A DNA stretch of 64,000 nt, from positions 434,001 through 498,000 of the forward strand of contig CAWEZI010000005.1 of NCBI GenBank assembly GCA_963813525.1, read 5' to 3'. The DNA comes from Bog-756 sp963813525. Lineage in GTDB: Bacteria; Actinomycetota; Acidimicrobiia; Acidimicrobiales; RAAP-2. The position numbers and the translations under genes were made by a program. Every line of letters starts with the position of its first letter. The first letter of the stretch is position 1. The notes below the pieces were generated by a model. The model saw only the letters and a program-made list of their open reading frames with translations, ran no database searches and was not told the DNA's origin. Below, piece after piece: positions 36,001 to 43,569 of this stretch.

Positions 36001-38116
36001 CACCTTCACCGAGGGCAGCGCCGGGTCCTTCACGGTGACCACCACCGGTACGCCCACGGCGGCGTTGTCCGAGTCCGGAGGCACCGGCCTCCCCACCGGG
36101 GTCAGCTTCACCAATAACGGTGACGGCACGGCCACCGTGGCCGGCACCCCGGCGGCCGGCACCAACGGGACCTATACCTTCACCATCGACGCCACCAACG
36201 GCTTCGCCCCCGACGCCACTCAGACCTTCACCCTGACCGTGGACGGTGCGCCGGCCATCACCTCGGGCGACAGCGCCACCTTCACCGAAGGCAGCGCCGG
36301 GTCCGTCACCGTGACCACCACCGGCACGCCCACACCGTCCCTGTCGGAGACCGGTGCGCTGCCTGACGGGGTGACCTTCAATGACAACGGTGACGGCACG
36401 GCCACCCTGGCCGGCACTCCGACCGAGGAGGGCGTCTTCACGTTCACCATCGACGCCTCCAACGGGGTGACCCCGGACGCCACCCAGTCCTTCACCCTCA
36501 CCGTGGACGGCCCGCCGGCCATCACCTCGGCCGACAGCGCCACCTTCACCGAGGGCAGCGCCGGGTCCTTCACGGTGACCACCACCGGTACGCCCACGGC
36601 GGCGTTGTCCGAGTCCGGAGGCACCGGCCTCCCCACCGGGGTCAGCTTCACCGATAACGGTGACGGCACGGCCACCGTGGCCGGCACCCCGGCGGCCGGC
36701 ACCAACGGGACCTATACCTTCACCATCGACGCCACCAACGGCTTCGCCCCCGACGCCACTCAGACCTTCACCCTGACCGTGGACGGTGCGCCGGCCATCA
36801 CCTCGGGCGACAGCGCCACCTTCACCGAAGGCAGCGCCGGGTCCGTCACCGTGACCACCACCGGCACGCCCACACCGTCCCTGTCGGAGACCGGTGCGCT
36901 GCCTGACGGGGTGACCTTCAGTGACAACGGCGACGGCACGGCCACCCTGGCCGGCACTCCGACCGAGGAGGGCGTCTTCACGTTCACCATCGACGCCTCC
37001 AACGGGGTGACCCCGGACGCCACCCAGTCCTTCACCCTCACCGTGGACGGCCCGCCGGCCATCACCTCGGCCGACAGCGCCACCTTCACCGAGGGCAGCG
37101 CCGGGTCCTTCACGGTGACCACCACCGGTACGCCCACGGCGGCGTTGTCCGAGTCCGGAGGCACCGGCCTCCCCACCGGGGTCAGCTTCACTGATAACGG
37201 TGACGGCACGGCCACCGTGGCCGGCACTCCGACCGAGGAGGGCGTCTACAACGTCACCATCGGCGCTTCCAACGGCGAGGCTCCCGATGCCAGCCAATCG
37301 TTCACCCTCACCGTGGACGGCCCACCGGCCATCACCTCGGCCGACAGCACCACGTTCGACGAGGGCGACTACGGGTCCTTCACGGTGACCACGACGGGCA
37401 CGCCCACTCCATCGCTGTCGGACCCGGGGACGCTCCCGACCGGAGTGACCTTCACCGACAACGGCGACGGGACGGGCACTCTGGCCGGCACCGCGGCGGC
37501 CGGCACCAACGGGACCTACACCTTCACCGTCGACGCCACCAACGGGTTCGCCCCCGACGCCACCCAGAGCTTCACGCTGACAGTGGGGGCGGCGCCGGCC
37601 ATCACCTCGGCCGACAGCACCACCTTCACCGAGGGCAGTGCCGGGTCCTTCACGGTCACCGCCGTCGGCGCCCCGACCCCGACGATCACCGAGTTCGGCA
37701 ACCTGCCTGCGGGGGTCACCTTCTCGGGCGGCGTCCTGTCGGGTACTCCGACGGCCAGCGGGACCTACAAGCTCATCTTCACCGCCAGTAACGGTGTCGG
37801 CGATCCGGCCAATCAGTTCTTCACTCTGACGGTCAACGGCCTCACCATCACCTCGACCTCGCCACTGCCCCCGGTCACCGAAGGCACCCACTACAGCGAT
37901 CAGCTGACCGCCAGCGGTGGCGTCCTTCCGCTCAAGTGGGCCAAGGTGGGAGCTCTGCCCAAGGGACTGGCCATAACCAAGGCGGGCGTGCTGCAGGGCA
38001 CCGTCAAGACGAGCGTGGCCACCGGCACCGTCACCATCAAAGTGAAGGTGACAGATGCCACCAAGAAGAAGCATCAGACGACGACGGCCACCTTCAGCCT
38101 CACCATCAACTCCTAG
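33020..38116 (+). CDS. Giant secreted protein 2: glycine-rich domain, Fn3, 12 PIG repeats
   Basis: Predicted 1698-residue exported protein. ATG 33020 has AGGGGAG at 33007-33013 and begins MSGLRNLTTRMALGTKALL; upstream in-frame codons are leader. After a signal (cleavage near PAAAFS) comes a Gly-rich domain of about 400 residues with GGAGG/GGGGGG runs, similar in composition to PE-PGRS proteins, with scattered Cys. Next come one Fn3-like domain (PSGVTATPGNGSVTASW), 12 PIG repeats, and a C-terminal cap almost identical to that of giant protein 1. Repeats 5-10 include a 540-bp tandem duplication. Likely a surface or extracellular-matrix protein, co-expressed with giant protein 1. Confidence 0.85.
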   Translation: MSGLRNLTTRMALGTKALLAVVLMGGALTIATAASVTPAAAFSATPVWYTTGGTVASSLTCGTWYYTTMGAQTGGGSASITIYGGGAGGGGGTPVAVGNTANSAVGGAGAGVIGTFNAAAGQSIAAYIGCGGGGGTAHSSGSTGTGGTGGAGYANGANGGMFSSSEGESSGGGGGGGASAVCVYGNAGAPCATLVAVSGGGGGGGGTQCTGNGGNGGTGNAGATSGTTPTETNSAAPGGSASGQGYGGGGGGDDKDNQAGGGGGGGGVGAPGSTTSTTATTGGGGAANSTGGAGGAKLSGGTGPAGTAGSDPASGVGAGAGGVGGTNGSGDEDSGGGGGGGGYTGGGGGAGNECFVAPALGSGGGGAGSSWVSTSSLTNFANGSNPTFAAGSGTTSTACGRSTAQGTSGGSTGAGGSSDSTTSGATGTGYTGCPGGIALSWTALPGAPSGVTATPGNGSVTASWTAPADSGTSSITGYKVTATPVPSGTAVSQTFNSTASTETLSGLTNGDQYNISVAAITSVGTGPSANASNNPITLGVAPAITSANATTFTTGSAGTFTVTTTGSPTPAITKTGSLPSGVTFVDNGNGTATLSGTPATSGSYPITITASNGIGSPATQTFTLTVHAAPAITSASSATFTTGSAGSFTVTATGNPTPALSESGTLPSGVNFVDNGNGTASLSGTPAAGTGGSYSFTVSANNGVGSPATQIFTLTVDAAPAITSADSTTFTEGSAGSFTVTSSGVPTAALSETGALPAGVTFSDNGNGTASLSGTPTVSGPYSFTIRAANSVSPAATQTFTLTVDAAPAITSADSTTFTTGSAGSFTVTSTGYPTSGLSESGSLPTGVNFVDNGDGTGSLSGTPAAGTSGIYSITITATNGVGSPATQTFTLTVDAAPAITSADNATFTEGSAGSFTVTSTGLPTATFSETGALPDGVTFSDNGDGTATLAGTPTEEGVFTFTIDASNGVTPDATQSFTLTVDGPPAITSADSATFTEGSAGSFTVTTTGTPTAALSESGGTGLPTGVSFTNNGDGTATVAGTPAAGTNGTYTFTIDATNGFAPDATQTFTLTVDGAPAITSGDSATFTEGSAGSVTVTTTGTPTPSLSETGALPDGVTFNDNGDGTATLAGTPTEEGVFTFTIDASNGVTPDATQSFTLTVDGPPAITSADSATFTEGSAGSFTVTTTGTPTAALSESGGTGLPTGVSFTDNGDGTATVAGTPAAGTNGTYTFTIDATNGFAPDATQTFTLTVDGAPAITSGDSATFTEGSAGSVTVTTTGTPTPSLSETGALPDGVTFSDNGDGTATLAGTPTEEGVFTFTIDASNGVTPDATQSFTLTVDGPPAITSADSATFTEGSAGSFTVTTTGTPTAALSESGGTGLPTGVSFTDNGDGTATVAGTPTEEGVYNVTIGASNGEAPDASQSFTLTVDGPPAITSADSTTFDEGDYGSFTVTTTGTPTPSLSDPGTLPTGVTFTDNGDGTGTLAGTAAAGTNGTYTFTVDATNGFAPDATQSFTLTVGAAPAITSADSTTFTEGSAGSFTVTAVGAPTPTITEFGNLPAGVTFSGGVLSGTPTASGTYKLIFTASNGVGDPANQFFTLTVNGLTITSTSPLPPVTEGTHYSDQLTASGGVLPLKWAKVGALPKGLAITKAGVLQGTVKTSVATGTVTIKVKVTDATKKKHQTTTATFSLTINS
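35806..37244 (+). repeat. 540-bp near-identical tandem repeat inside giant protein 2
   Basis: Segments starting near 35806, 36346 and 36886 repeat with a period of exactly 540 bp (180 codons, two Ig-like domains); about 2.6 copies. Whole 60-bp lines are identical between copies, with only a few single-base differences. The final copy fuses into a different domain near 37230. Confidence 0.9.
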
Positions 38117-38124
38117 TTCGCTGG

Positions 38125-38155
38125 CTGGCCGGGGTTGCCGAGCAACTCCGGCCAG
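38125..38155 (+). terminator. Strong terminator hairpin after giant protein 2
   Basis: CTGGCCGGGGTTGC (38125-38138), loop CGA, GCAACTCCGGCCAG (38142-38155): 14 bp with one mismatch, starting 9 bp after the stop codon. Followed by GC-rich sequence, so no U tract. Confidence 0.7.
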
Positions 38156-38189
38156 CGGCCGTCCTCCAGGACCGGTAGTTTTCCTGACG

Positions 38190-38780
38190 ATGACAGTCCC
38201 TGGTCGGAGATGGGTTCTCGGCGCGCTGGTCGGGTCGGTCTTTGCCTTTGCGCTGGCCGCCTGCTCGTCGGGATCGACCGGCCCTCCCCCTTCGACCACG
38301 GTCCATCCCGGGGTGGCCGTGCTCGGTGACACCACCGCCGTGTGGCAGTCGGCCCATCCTTCGGTCACCGTGGGCGGGGCGGCGGGATATGGATCCAGTG
38401 TCACCGTCGACGGCCAGTCCGTCCCTCAGTTCACCGCCCTCCAGGAGAGTGGCGGGAGGGTGGTGGGCTTTCACATGTCGATCCCACCGGCCACCCGTCT
38501 GGCCACCGCCGAACAACTTGTCCGAGCACAGCTCCCCACGGACGTAGAACAGACGGCCTCGTGGCGGGGTACCTTCAAGAGCACCGGTGGGTTCTGCGAG
38601 TTCGTCAATTACAAGAGCGCCAAGCTGGCCGCCCAACTGCCACAAGCCACCGCGTCGGCCAGCAATGTCGGCATCAAGGTCTTCGAGGTCAAGCACGGAA
38701 AGGCGGGATCGCCGAGCATCCGCACGGTCAATTCGGCGGACGTCAGCACCACGCCCGGCGTGGTCGATCAGGCCTGCTGA
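38190..38780 (+). CDS. Lipoprotein, unknown
   Basis: Not recognised. A 196-residue predicted lipoprotein: MTVPGRRWVLGALVGSVFAF is followed by the lipobox LAAC (C27 approximately), then a Ser/Thr/Pro linker and a small domain of about 150 residues. Two further Cys, one in GGFCEF and one as the last residue, could form a disulfide. There is no ribosome site; TAGTTT lies 14 to 9 bp before the ATG, so a leaderless mRNA is possible. It sits alone behind the strong terminator of giant protein 2, and no partner is obvious. Confidence 0.65.
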   Translation: MTVPGRRWVLGALVGSVFAFALAACSSGSTGPPPSTTVHPGVAVLGDTTAVWQSAHPSVTVGGAAGYGSSVTVDGQSVPQFTALQESGGRVVGFHMSIPPATRLATAEQLVRAQLPTDVEQTASWRGTFKSTGGFCEFVNYKSAKLAAQLPQATASASNVGIKVFEVKHGKAGSPSIRTVNSADVSTTPGVVDQAC

Positions 38781-38881
38781 GTACGTGGGTCGTTCTGCCC
38801 AAATGCGCCCCTTTCCACCCAGACGGTCCTATGGTCACACTGACCACGTGAGCGGTACCTCATGAACAGGGAACGGTGAAG

Positions 38882-40240
38882 ATGAACCGACGGCACTTCA
38901 TCGGTGGGAGCATGTTAGGTGCGGCTGCCGTTCTGAGCGGCTGTGGCGGTTCGTCGTCGGTCTCCTCGTCGACAACATCGACAACGTCATCGACGGCCCG
39001 CAGCGTGCCCAAGGCCGCCGGGTCACTGCCCCGCCCCGACCTCGCCGCTGGGACCGACCAGGTTCCGGAGATCGAGCACATCGTCGTGGTGATGATGGAG
39101 AACCACTCTTTCGACAACATCGTGGGTCTCATCGGCAGGGGTGACGGATTCACCATCGGCTCCAACGGCCGGCCGACGGCCAAGAACCCTGACGGCCAGG
39201 GCAACGACGTCCATGCCTTCCACATGCCCACCGAGTGTCAGACGCTGGGCGTCCGCAACGACTGGACGGCCGCCCACGAAGCCTATGACGGGGGAACGTG
39301 TCAGGGTTTCGTGACCAGCTCCACACCGGAGGCGATGGGCTACTTCACCAAGGAGGATCTGCCCTTCACCTGCGGCATGGCCGACACCTTCCCCCTTGCC
39401 GACCGCTACTTCTGCTCGGTGATGGGGCAGACCTATCCCAACCGCCGCTATCTGATATCGGGAACCTCCCTCGGTCTGATCAACGACACCTTCCCCATGG
39501 AGCTTCCTCCCAACGGGGTCATCTACCAGCAGTTCGACAAGCACGGCATCACCTGGAGGGACTACTACACCGACACGCCCACCCTGGGCGTGTACATCGA
39601 GTACCTCGAAGAGGGCAATCCCCTCAGCAAGGGTGTCGTCAAGATCGATGAGTTCTACGCCGACGCGGCTGCGGGCAACCTACCGTCCTACTGCCTGGTC
39701 GAGCCCAATTACGACGAGTCCTCCGAAGAGGATCCCCAAGACATCCAGTTCGGGGACCAGTTCATGGCCAAGGTCGTCAACGCCGTCATGTCCAGCCCCA
39801 ATTGGTCAAAGACCATGTTGATCTGGACCTACGACGAGCACGGTGGCTATTACGACCACGTCCCTCCGCCACCGGCGATCCCTCCCGACGATATTCCCCC
39901 GAACCTGGCGCCCGGCGATCCTCCGGGTGGTTTCAACCAGTACGGCTTTCGGGTCCCCGCCGGGGTGGTCAGCCCCTACGCCAAGAAGGACTTCGTCTCG
40001 CACACCGTCTACGACCACACTTCGATTCTCAAGACAATCGAAGAGAAATGGAACCTACCCGCTCTGACCCGCCGCGACGCCAATGCCAACAGTCTGTTCG
40101 ATATGTTGGACCTGACAGCAAAGCCGGCCTTCCTGAAGCCTCCGAAGCTTCCGGCCGGGGCCAACCCGGTGGCCAAAGAGGGTTGCCTGGTCACCGGACC
40201 CGGTACCATCCCGCCACCTTCGGCGGTCACCAAAGCCTGA
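38882..40240 (+). CDS. Phosphoesterase/phospholipase C family lipoprotein (Tat-type)
   Basis: Predicted 452-residue exported phosphoesterase of the bacterial phospholipase C/acid phosphatase family. The N-terminus MNRRHFIGGSMLGAAAVLSGC combines a twin-arginine motif and a lipobox (C21), followed by a Ser/Thr linker. Catalytic-type motifs: MMENHSFDN (residues 71-79, with the family's E-N-H-S-F-D) and a later YDEHGGYYDHVPPP. Known members hydrolyse phosphate esters or phospholipids outside the cell. ATG 38882 is preferred over GTG 38876 because AGGGA lies 9 bp before it. The efeO gene follows 119 bp downstream; a role in phosphate release is plausible. Confidence 0.85.
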   Translation: MNRRHFIGGSMLGAAAVLSGCGGSSSVSSSTTSTTSSTARSVPKAAGSLPRPDLAAGTDQVPEIEHIVVVMMENHSFDNIVGLIGRGDGFTIGSNGRPTAKNPDGQGNDVHAFHMPTECQTLGVRNDWTAAHEAYDGGTCQGFVTSSTPEAMGYFTKEDLPFTCGMADTFPLADRYFCSVMGQTYPNRRYLISGTSLGLINDTFPMELPPNGVIYQQFDKHGITWRDYYTDTPTLGVYIEYLEEGNPLSKGVVKIDEFYADAAAGNLPSYCLVEPNYDESSEEDPQDIQFGDQFMAKVVNAVMSSPNWSKTMLIWTYDEHGGYYDHVPPPPAIPPDDIPPNLAPGDPPGGFNQYGFRVPAGVVSPYAKKDFVSHTVYDHTSILKTIEEKWNLPALTRRDANANSLFDMLDLTAKPAFLKPPKLPAGANPVAKEGCLVTGPGTIPPPSAVTKA

Positions 40241-40359
40241 GGCCCACGGCTGTGCCGACGGCGGCACTGGTCCGGCGACGGTGAATGGGGTGGGGAGCAC
40301 ATGGGCATGACGGCAACTTTGGGTGGACCCGGGGCCGGCGGGCCGGGCAGCCTGGATCC

Positions 40360-41544
40360 ATGACAACCCGGGCTCTCCTGGTGGTTGTCGGGGCCGCCGT
40401 CGCCCTTCTGTGCGCCGCCGGTATCTGGATCGCTGTCAGCCACACCGCCACCCCCCCGACGGGAACATCTTCGATCGTGGTGGGCGACTACAGCTGTGGC
40501 CAGGGCTGGCGGCCTCCGCATTCCGGCCAACGCCAACTGACTGTGGTCAATTCAGGTAGCTCGGTTGTCGATGTCACCCTGGTCGGCGCCTCTTCCGCGC
40601 TGGTCTACGGCGAGCTCGATGCCCTGGGTCCGGGAGTCCTCCGGACCATGAACGCGGTGATCCCTCCTGGTCGCTACCGGGTGCAGTGCACCTACGCCGA
40701 AAACGCCTCGGTAGTTTCGCCGATCGCCGTCGTCACCGGCCCGGCCGTCGGTGACGCCCATCCCTATGCGCCGGTGACCTTCTACGAAATGCAGCCGTCG
40801 GTGGCCACCTACCGAAGCGATGTGTCGGCCGGCTTGGCGGTCCTTACCTCCGATACGGACCGTCTGACATTCCTGGCCGACGCCGGCCAACTGGCCCAGG
40901 CCAAGAGGTCCTGGCTGGTGGCTCATCTCGACTACGAGCGTCTGGGGGCGGCCTACGACACGTTCGCCAACTTCAACGACGAGATCGACGGCCGACCCAA
41001 CGGGCTGCCACAAGGGGTGAACGATCCGCAGTGGACCGGATTCCTCCGCCTCGAGTACGCCCTCTGGAACAACCAGCCGCCGGCCACCATCGCCCAGGTG
41101 GCCAATACCCTGGACAGCGACGTCCACGGTCTGGAGGCCGCCTTCCCCGATGAAACCGTCGTGGCCAACGATCTCTCGTTGCGCACCCACGAGATCCTCG
41201 AGAACACACTGCAATTCCAGCTGACCGGTGAGTCGGACGAGGGAAGCCACACCAATCTGGCCACCGCCCTGGCCAACGTGCAGGGAACGGAGATGACTCT
41301 GGCTGCCATCGCCCCGCCCCTGGCTCGACGTCATCCCGCCCTCCTGGCTGCGGCCACAGCCGACCTCCACCAGTTGGCCCAACTCCTGAGCTCTTACCGG
41401 CAGCCGGATGGGGCATGGACACCTGTCCAGTCGCTCAGTCTCACTCAGCGCCAGGTGTTGGATGGAGCGATTGGCAACTACCTCGAGACGGTGTCACCTG
41501 TTCCTGACCTCCTCGAGCTCCAGCCGGAGGCACAGAGCCCATGA
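40360..41544 (+). CDS. efeO: EfeO-like iron uptake protein (cupredoxin + imelysin/M75)
   Basis: Predicted 394-residue exported iron-binding component of an Efe-type system. Residues 1-27 form a hydrophobic signal/anchor. About 38-128 is a small beta domain with C46 and C110, in the position of the EfeO cupredoxin-like domain; about 145-390 is a helical imelysin (M75-type) domain with H277-E-I-L-E and the segment HLDYERLGAAYDTF. ATG 40360 is chosen; upstream in-frame codons lack signal-like sequence. Its stop overlaps the efeB start (ATGA). In E. coli EfeUOB, EfeO and EfeB support the permease EfeU; no EfeU gene is visible here. Confidence 0.88.
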   Translation: MTTRALLVVVGAAVALLCAAGIWIAVSHTATPPTGTSSIVVGDYSCGQGWRPPHSGQRQLTVVNSGSSVVDVTLVGASSALVYGELDALGPGVLRTMNAVIPPGRYRVQCTYAENASVVSPIAVVTGPAVGDAHPYAPVTFYEMQPSVATYRSDVSAGLAVLTSDTDRLTFLADAGQLAQAKRSWLVAHLDYERLGAAYDTFANFNDEIDGRPNGLPQGVNDPQWTGFLRLEYALWNNQPPATIAQVANTLDSDVHGLEAAFPDETVVANDLSLRTHEILENTLQFQLTGESDEGSHTNLATALANVQGTEMTLAAIAPPLARRHPALLAAATADLHQLAQLLSSYRQPDGAWTPVQSLSLTQRQVLDGAIGNYLETVSPVPDLLELQPEAQSP

Positions 41545-42875
41545 CCCCGGACCAACGGCAACCGGAGGACCAGCTCGCCGAAAGGTCCCCTGACGGCGGC
41601 GCCTCCCAATCCATCGTGGATAACGTCGATGCCGAGGACGCACACCGGTCCGGACCCACCCTGTCGCGCCGGGGATTTCTGCAGGCGGGGGCTCTGGCTA
41701 CTGCCGGGGGTGCGGTGGGGGCCGTGGCATCGGTGGTGGGGGCGACGCCGGCCGGAGCGGCCGCCGGGGCGCCGTTCCACGGGATTCACCAGTCGAGCAT
41801 CCTTTCCCTGCCATCGCCAGCGACTCTGTTCGTCTCCTTCGACGTCGTGGCCTCCGATCGTTCCAGCATGGTGGAGCTCCTCCACACCGTCACCGATCGG
41901 GCTCGCATCCTGGTGGCCGGTGGGGTACCGCCCTTTGCCGGACCGGCCGCACCGACCTCGGACAACGGCATCCTCGGTCCGGTGGTCCCCCCTCGCCAGC
42001 TGTCACTGGCCATCGGCGTGGGATCGTCTCTGTTCGACGACCGTTTCGGATTGGGCGGAGCCAAACCGGCCGTTCTCAAGCCGATGGGCACCTTTCCCGA
42101 CGACAACTTGGACCCTGCACAGTGTCAGGGGGATATGAGCCTGGGCCTCTTCGCTGCCGACGCAGACACTGTCATCCACGCCCTCCGCGACATCACCAAG
42201 TACACCCGGGGCGCCATGCAACCCCGCTGGCGCATCGACGGGTTTGTCAGCCCACCCCGGCCGACCGGCGTACCGCGCAACCTGCTCGGTTTCAACGACG
42301 GCATTGCCAACCCCAACGTCCACTCCGCCGAGGCCATGGATGAGCTGGTCTGGGTGCGACGAGGCGCTCCCGAGCCGGCCTGGACCTACGGGGGGTCCTA
42401 CCAGGTCATCCGCATCATCCGCATGCTGGTTGAGTTCTGGGACCGGGTGTCGCTGGATGAACAGCAGCTCATGATCGGTCGTAACCGCGACACGGGAGCA
42501 CCCCTCGACGGCAATCGCCAGACCGACATTCCCGACTACGCCGACGATCCCGAGGGTGCGATCATCCCTACGACAGCCCACATCCGGGTAGCCAATCCGC
42601 GCACCCCGCAGACGGCGGCCAGCCGGATTCTTCGCCGTGGCTTCAACTACGACCGGGGAGTCGATGTCAACGGCAATCTGGATCAGGGGTTGATCTTCAC
42701 CTGCTACCAGCAGGACCTGACCCGCCAGTTCGAAACCGTGCAGACCCGACTGGCCGGCGAACCCCTCACCGACTACATCAGCCCAATCGGCGGTGGTTAC
42801 TTCTTCGTCCTGCCCGGCGTAGCGGACGCCGCGGACTACTTCGGGCGTTCCCTGGTCGAGGCCACCGGCAATTAG
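41541..42875 (+). CDS. efeB: Dyp-type heme peroxidase, EfeB family
   Basis: Predicted 444-residue exported dye-decolorising peroxidase. Residues 41-75 hold a Tat signal (SRRGFLQAG then an Ala/Gly/Val-rich stretch, cleavage near PAGAAAG). The diagnostic motif GFNDG is at 250-254 (D253), the proximal heme ligand is probably H347 in TTAHIRVANP, and R365 in SRILRRGF would be the distal arginine. EfeB works with EfeO on ferrous iron uptake or on heme. Translation is coupled to efeO by a 4-bp overlap. It is convergent with a TetR gene. Folding with heme before Tat export is expected from the family. Confidence 0.92.
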   Translation: MTPDQRQPEDQLAERSPDGGASQSIVDNVDAEDAHRSGPTLSRRGFLQAGALATAGGAVGAVASVVGATPAGAAAGAPFHGIHQSSILSLPSPATLFVSFDVVASDRSSMVELLHTVTDRARILVAGGVPPFAGPAAPTSDNGILGPVVPPRQLSLAIGVGSSLFDDRFGLGGAKPAVLKPMGTFPDDNLDPAQCQGDMSLGLFAADADTVIHALRDITKYTRGAMQPRWRIDGFVSPPRPTGVPRNLLGFNDGIANPNVHSAEAMDELVWVRRGAPEPAWTYGGSYQVIRIIRMLVEFWDRVSLDEQQLMIGRNRDTGAPLDGNRQTDIPDYADDPEGAIIPTTAHIRVANPRTPQTAASRILRRGFNYDRGVDVNGNLDQGLIFTCYQQDLTRQFETVQTRLAGEPLTDYISPIGGGYFFVLPGVADAADYFGRSLVEATGN

Positions 42876-42902
42876 ACCGCTCGACCAGCCTGGCCGCCGG
42901 GT

Positions 42903-43526
42903 TCATTCCGGGGTAACGCCCAGGCCCCGGGCGACAAAAGAGATCGCCCCTTCGATGAAGGACTCGTCGACCACCTCGGGCTGGAGAATGCGCAGTAACC
43001 CGATCCCCCGGAACAGAACCTCGATAATTCGTGCCGTCTGAATCGGATCCTCCAAGGGTTCGGCGCCCAGGTGCTCGCGTTCATCGGCAATGAGCTCGGC
43101 CAGGGCCCCCACCGCTTCGTCATCGATCTGGGTGAATTGCTCCCGAACGGCCGGGTTCCGTGCGGCGTAGAGCCAGAACTCCTGGTAGAGCAGACCGAAA
43201 TCGTCCCTGGCCGTGTGGGTCTGATCGCGGAACAAAGCGACAAAGTCCGACAGCCGGGACTGGGATGGCACCTCGGACGCATCCAGGGTTGCCCGTAAGG
43301 CCTCCGTCTCCTGCTCGTAGCGCGCTCTGAACAGGGCCAGGAAGAGATCTTCCTTGTTCTTGAAATTGGAGTACACGGCCCCCTTGGTGAAGCCGGCCAC
43401 CGTCGCCACTTCGTCGAGAGAGGCGCCGTGGAAGCCCCGTTCGGCGAATACCTGGGCCGCCGCCGCCAGCAGGTGCTCCCGGGTCTGTTGCCGCCTTCGT
43501 TCCGGGGTGAGTGGTTCGATCGCCAT
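42903..43526 (-). CDS. TetR family regulator of the DrrAB-like exporter
   Basis: Predicted 207-residue one-component repressor. The N-terminal HTH covers about residues 10-55 (TREHLLAAAAQVFAERGFHGASLDEVATVAGFTKGAVYSNF), and the C-terminal part is a helical ligand domain. It is divergent from an ABC ATPase gene with only 39 bp between start codons, and this gap contains an inverted repeat. So the likely target is that exporter, probably with autoregulation. ATG 43526 is the clear start. The ligand is unknown. Confidence 0.85.
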   Translation of the reverse strand: MAIEPLTPERRRQQTREHLLAAAAQVFAERGFHGASLDEVATVAGFTKGAVYSNFKNKEDLFLALFRARYEQETEALRATLDASEVPSQSRLSDFVALFRDQTHTARDDFGLLYQEFWLYAARNPAVREQFTQIDDEAVGALAELIADEREHLGAEPLEDPIQTARIIEVLFRGIGLLRILQPEVVDESFIEGAISFVARGLGVTPE

Positions 43527-43544
43527 AGGTTGCGCTACGGCTCA

Positions 43545-43569
43545 GCATACTAGATACTAAGGAGTATGC
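43545..43569. promoter_or_regulatory. Operator-like inverted repeat in the TetR/ABC gap
   Basis: GCATACT (43545-43551) and AGTATGC (43563-43569) are exact complements, 11 bp apart, and include the ATG at 43566. TACTA is also repeated inside. Typical of TetR sites, but untested. Confidence 0.5.

Noticed and set aside
27155..38116. CRISPR or phage tail-fibre array
   Set aside because: The repeats are in frame, encode Ig-like domains and have signal peptides; no spacers or phage genes.
35285..38404. Very long open frame on the minus strand opposite giant protein 2
   Set aside because: It mirrors the Ig-like repeats, has no recognisable domain, and arises from GC-rich repeated codons.
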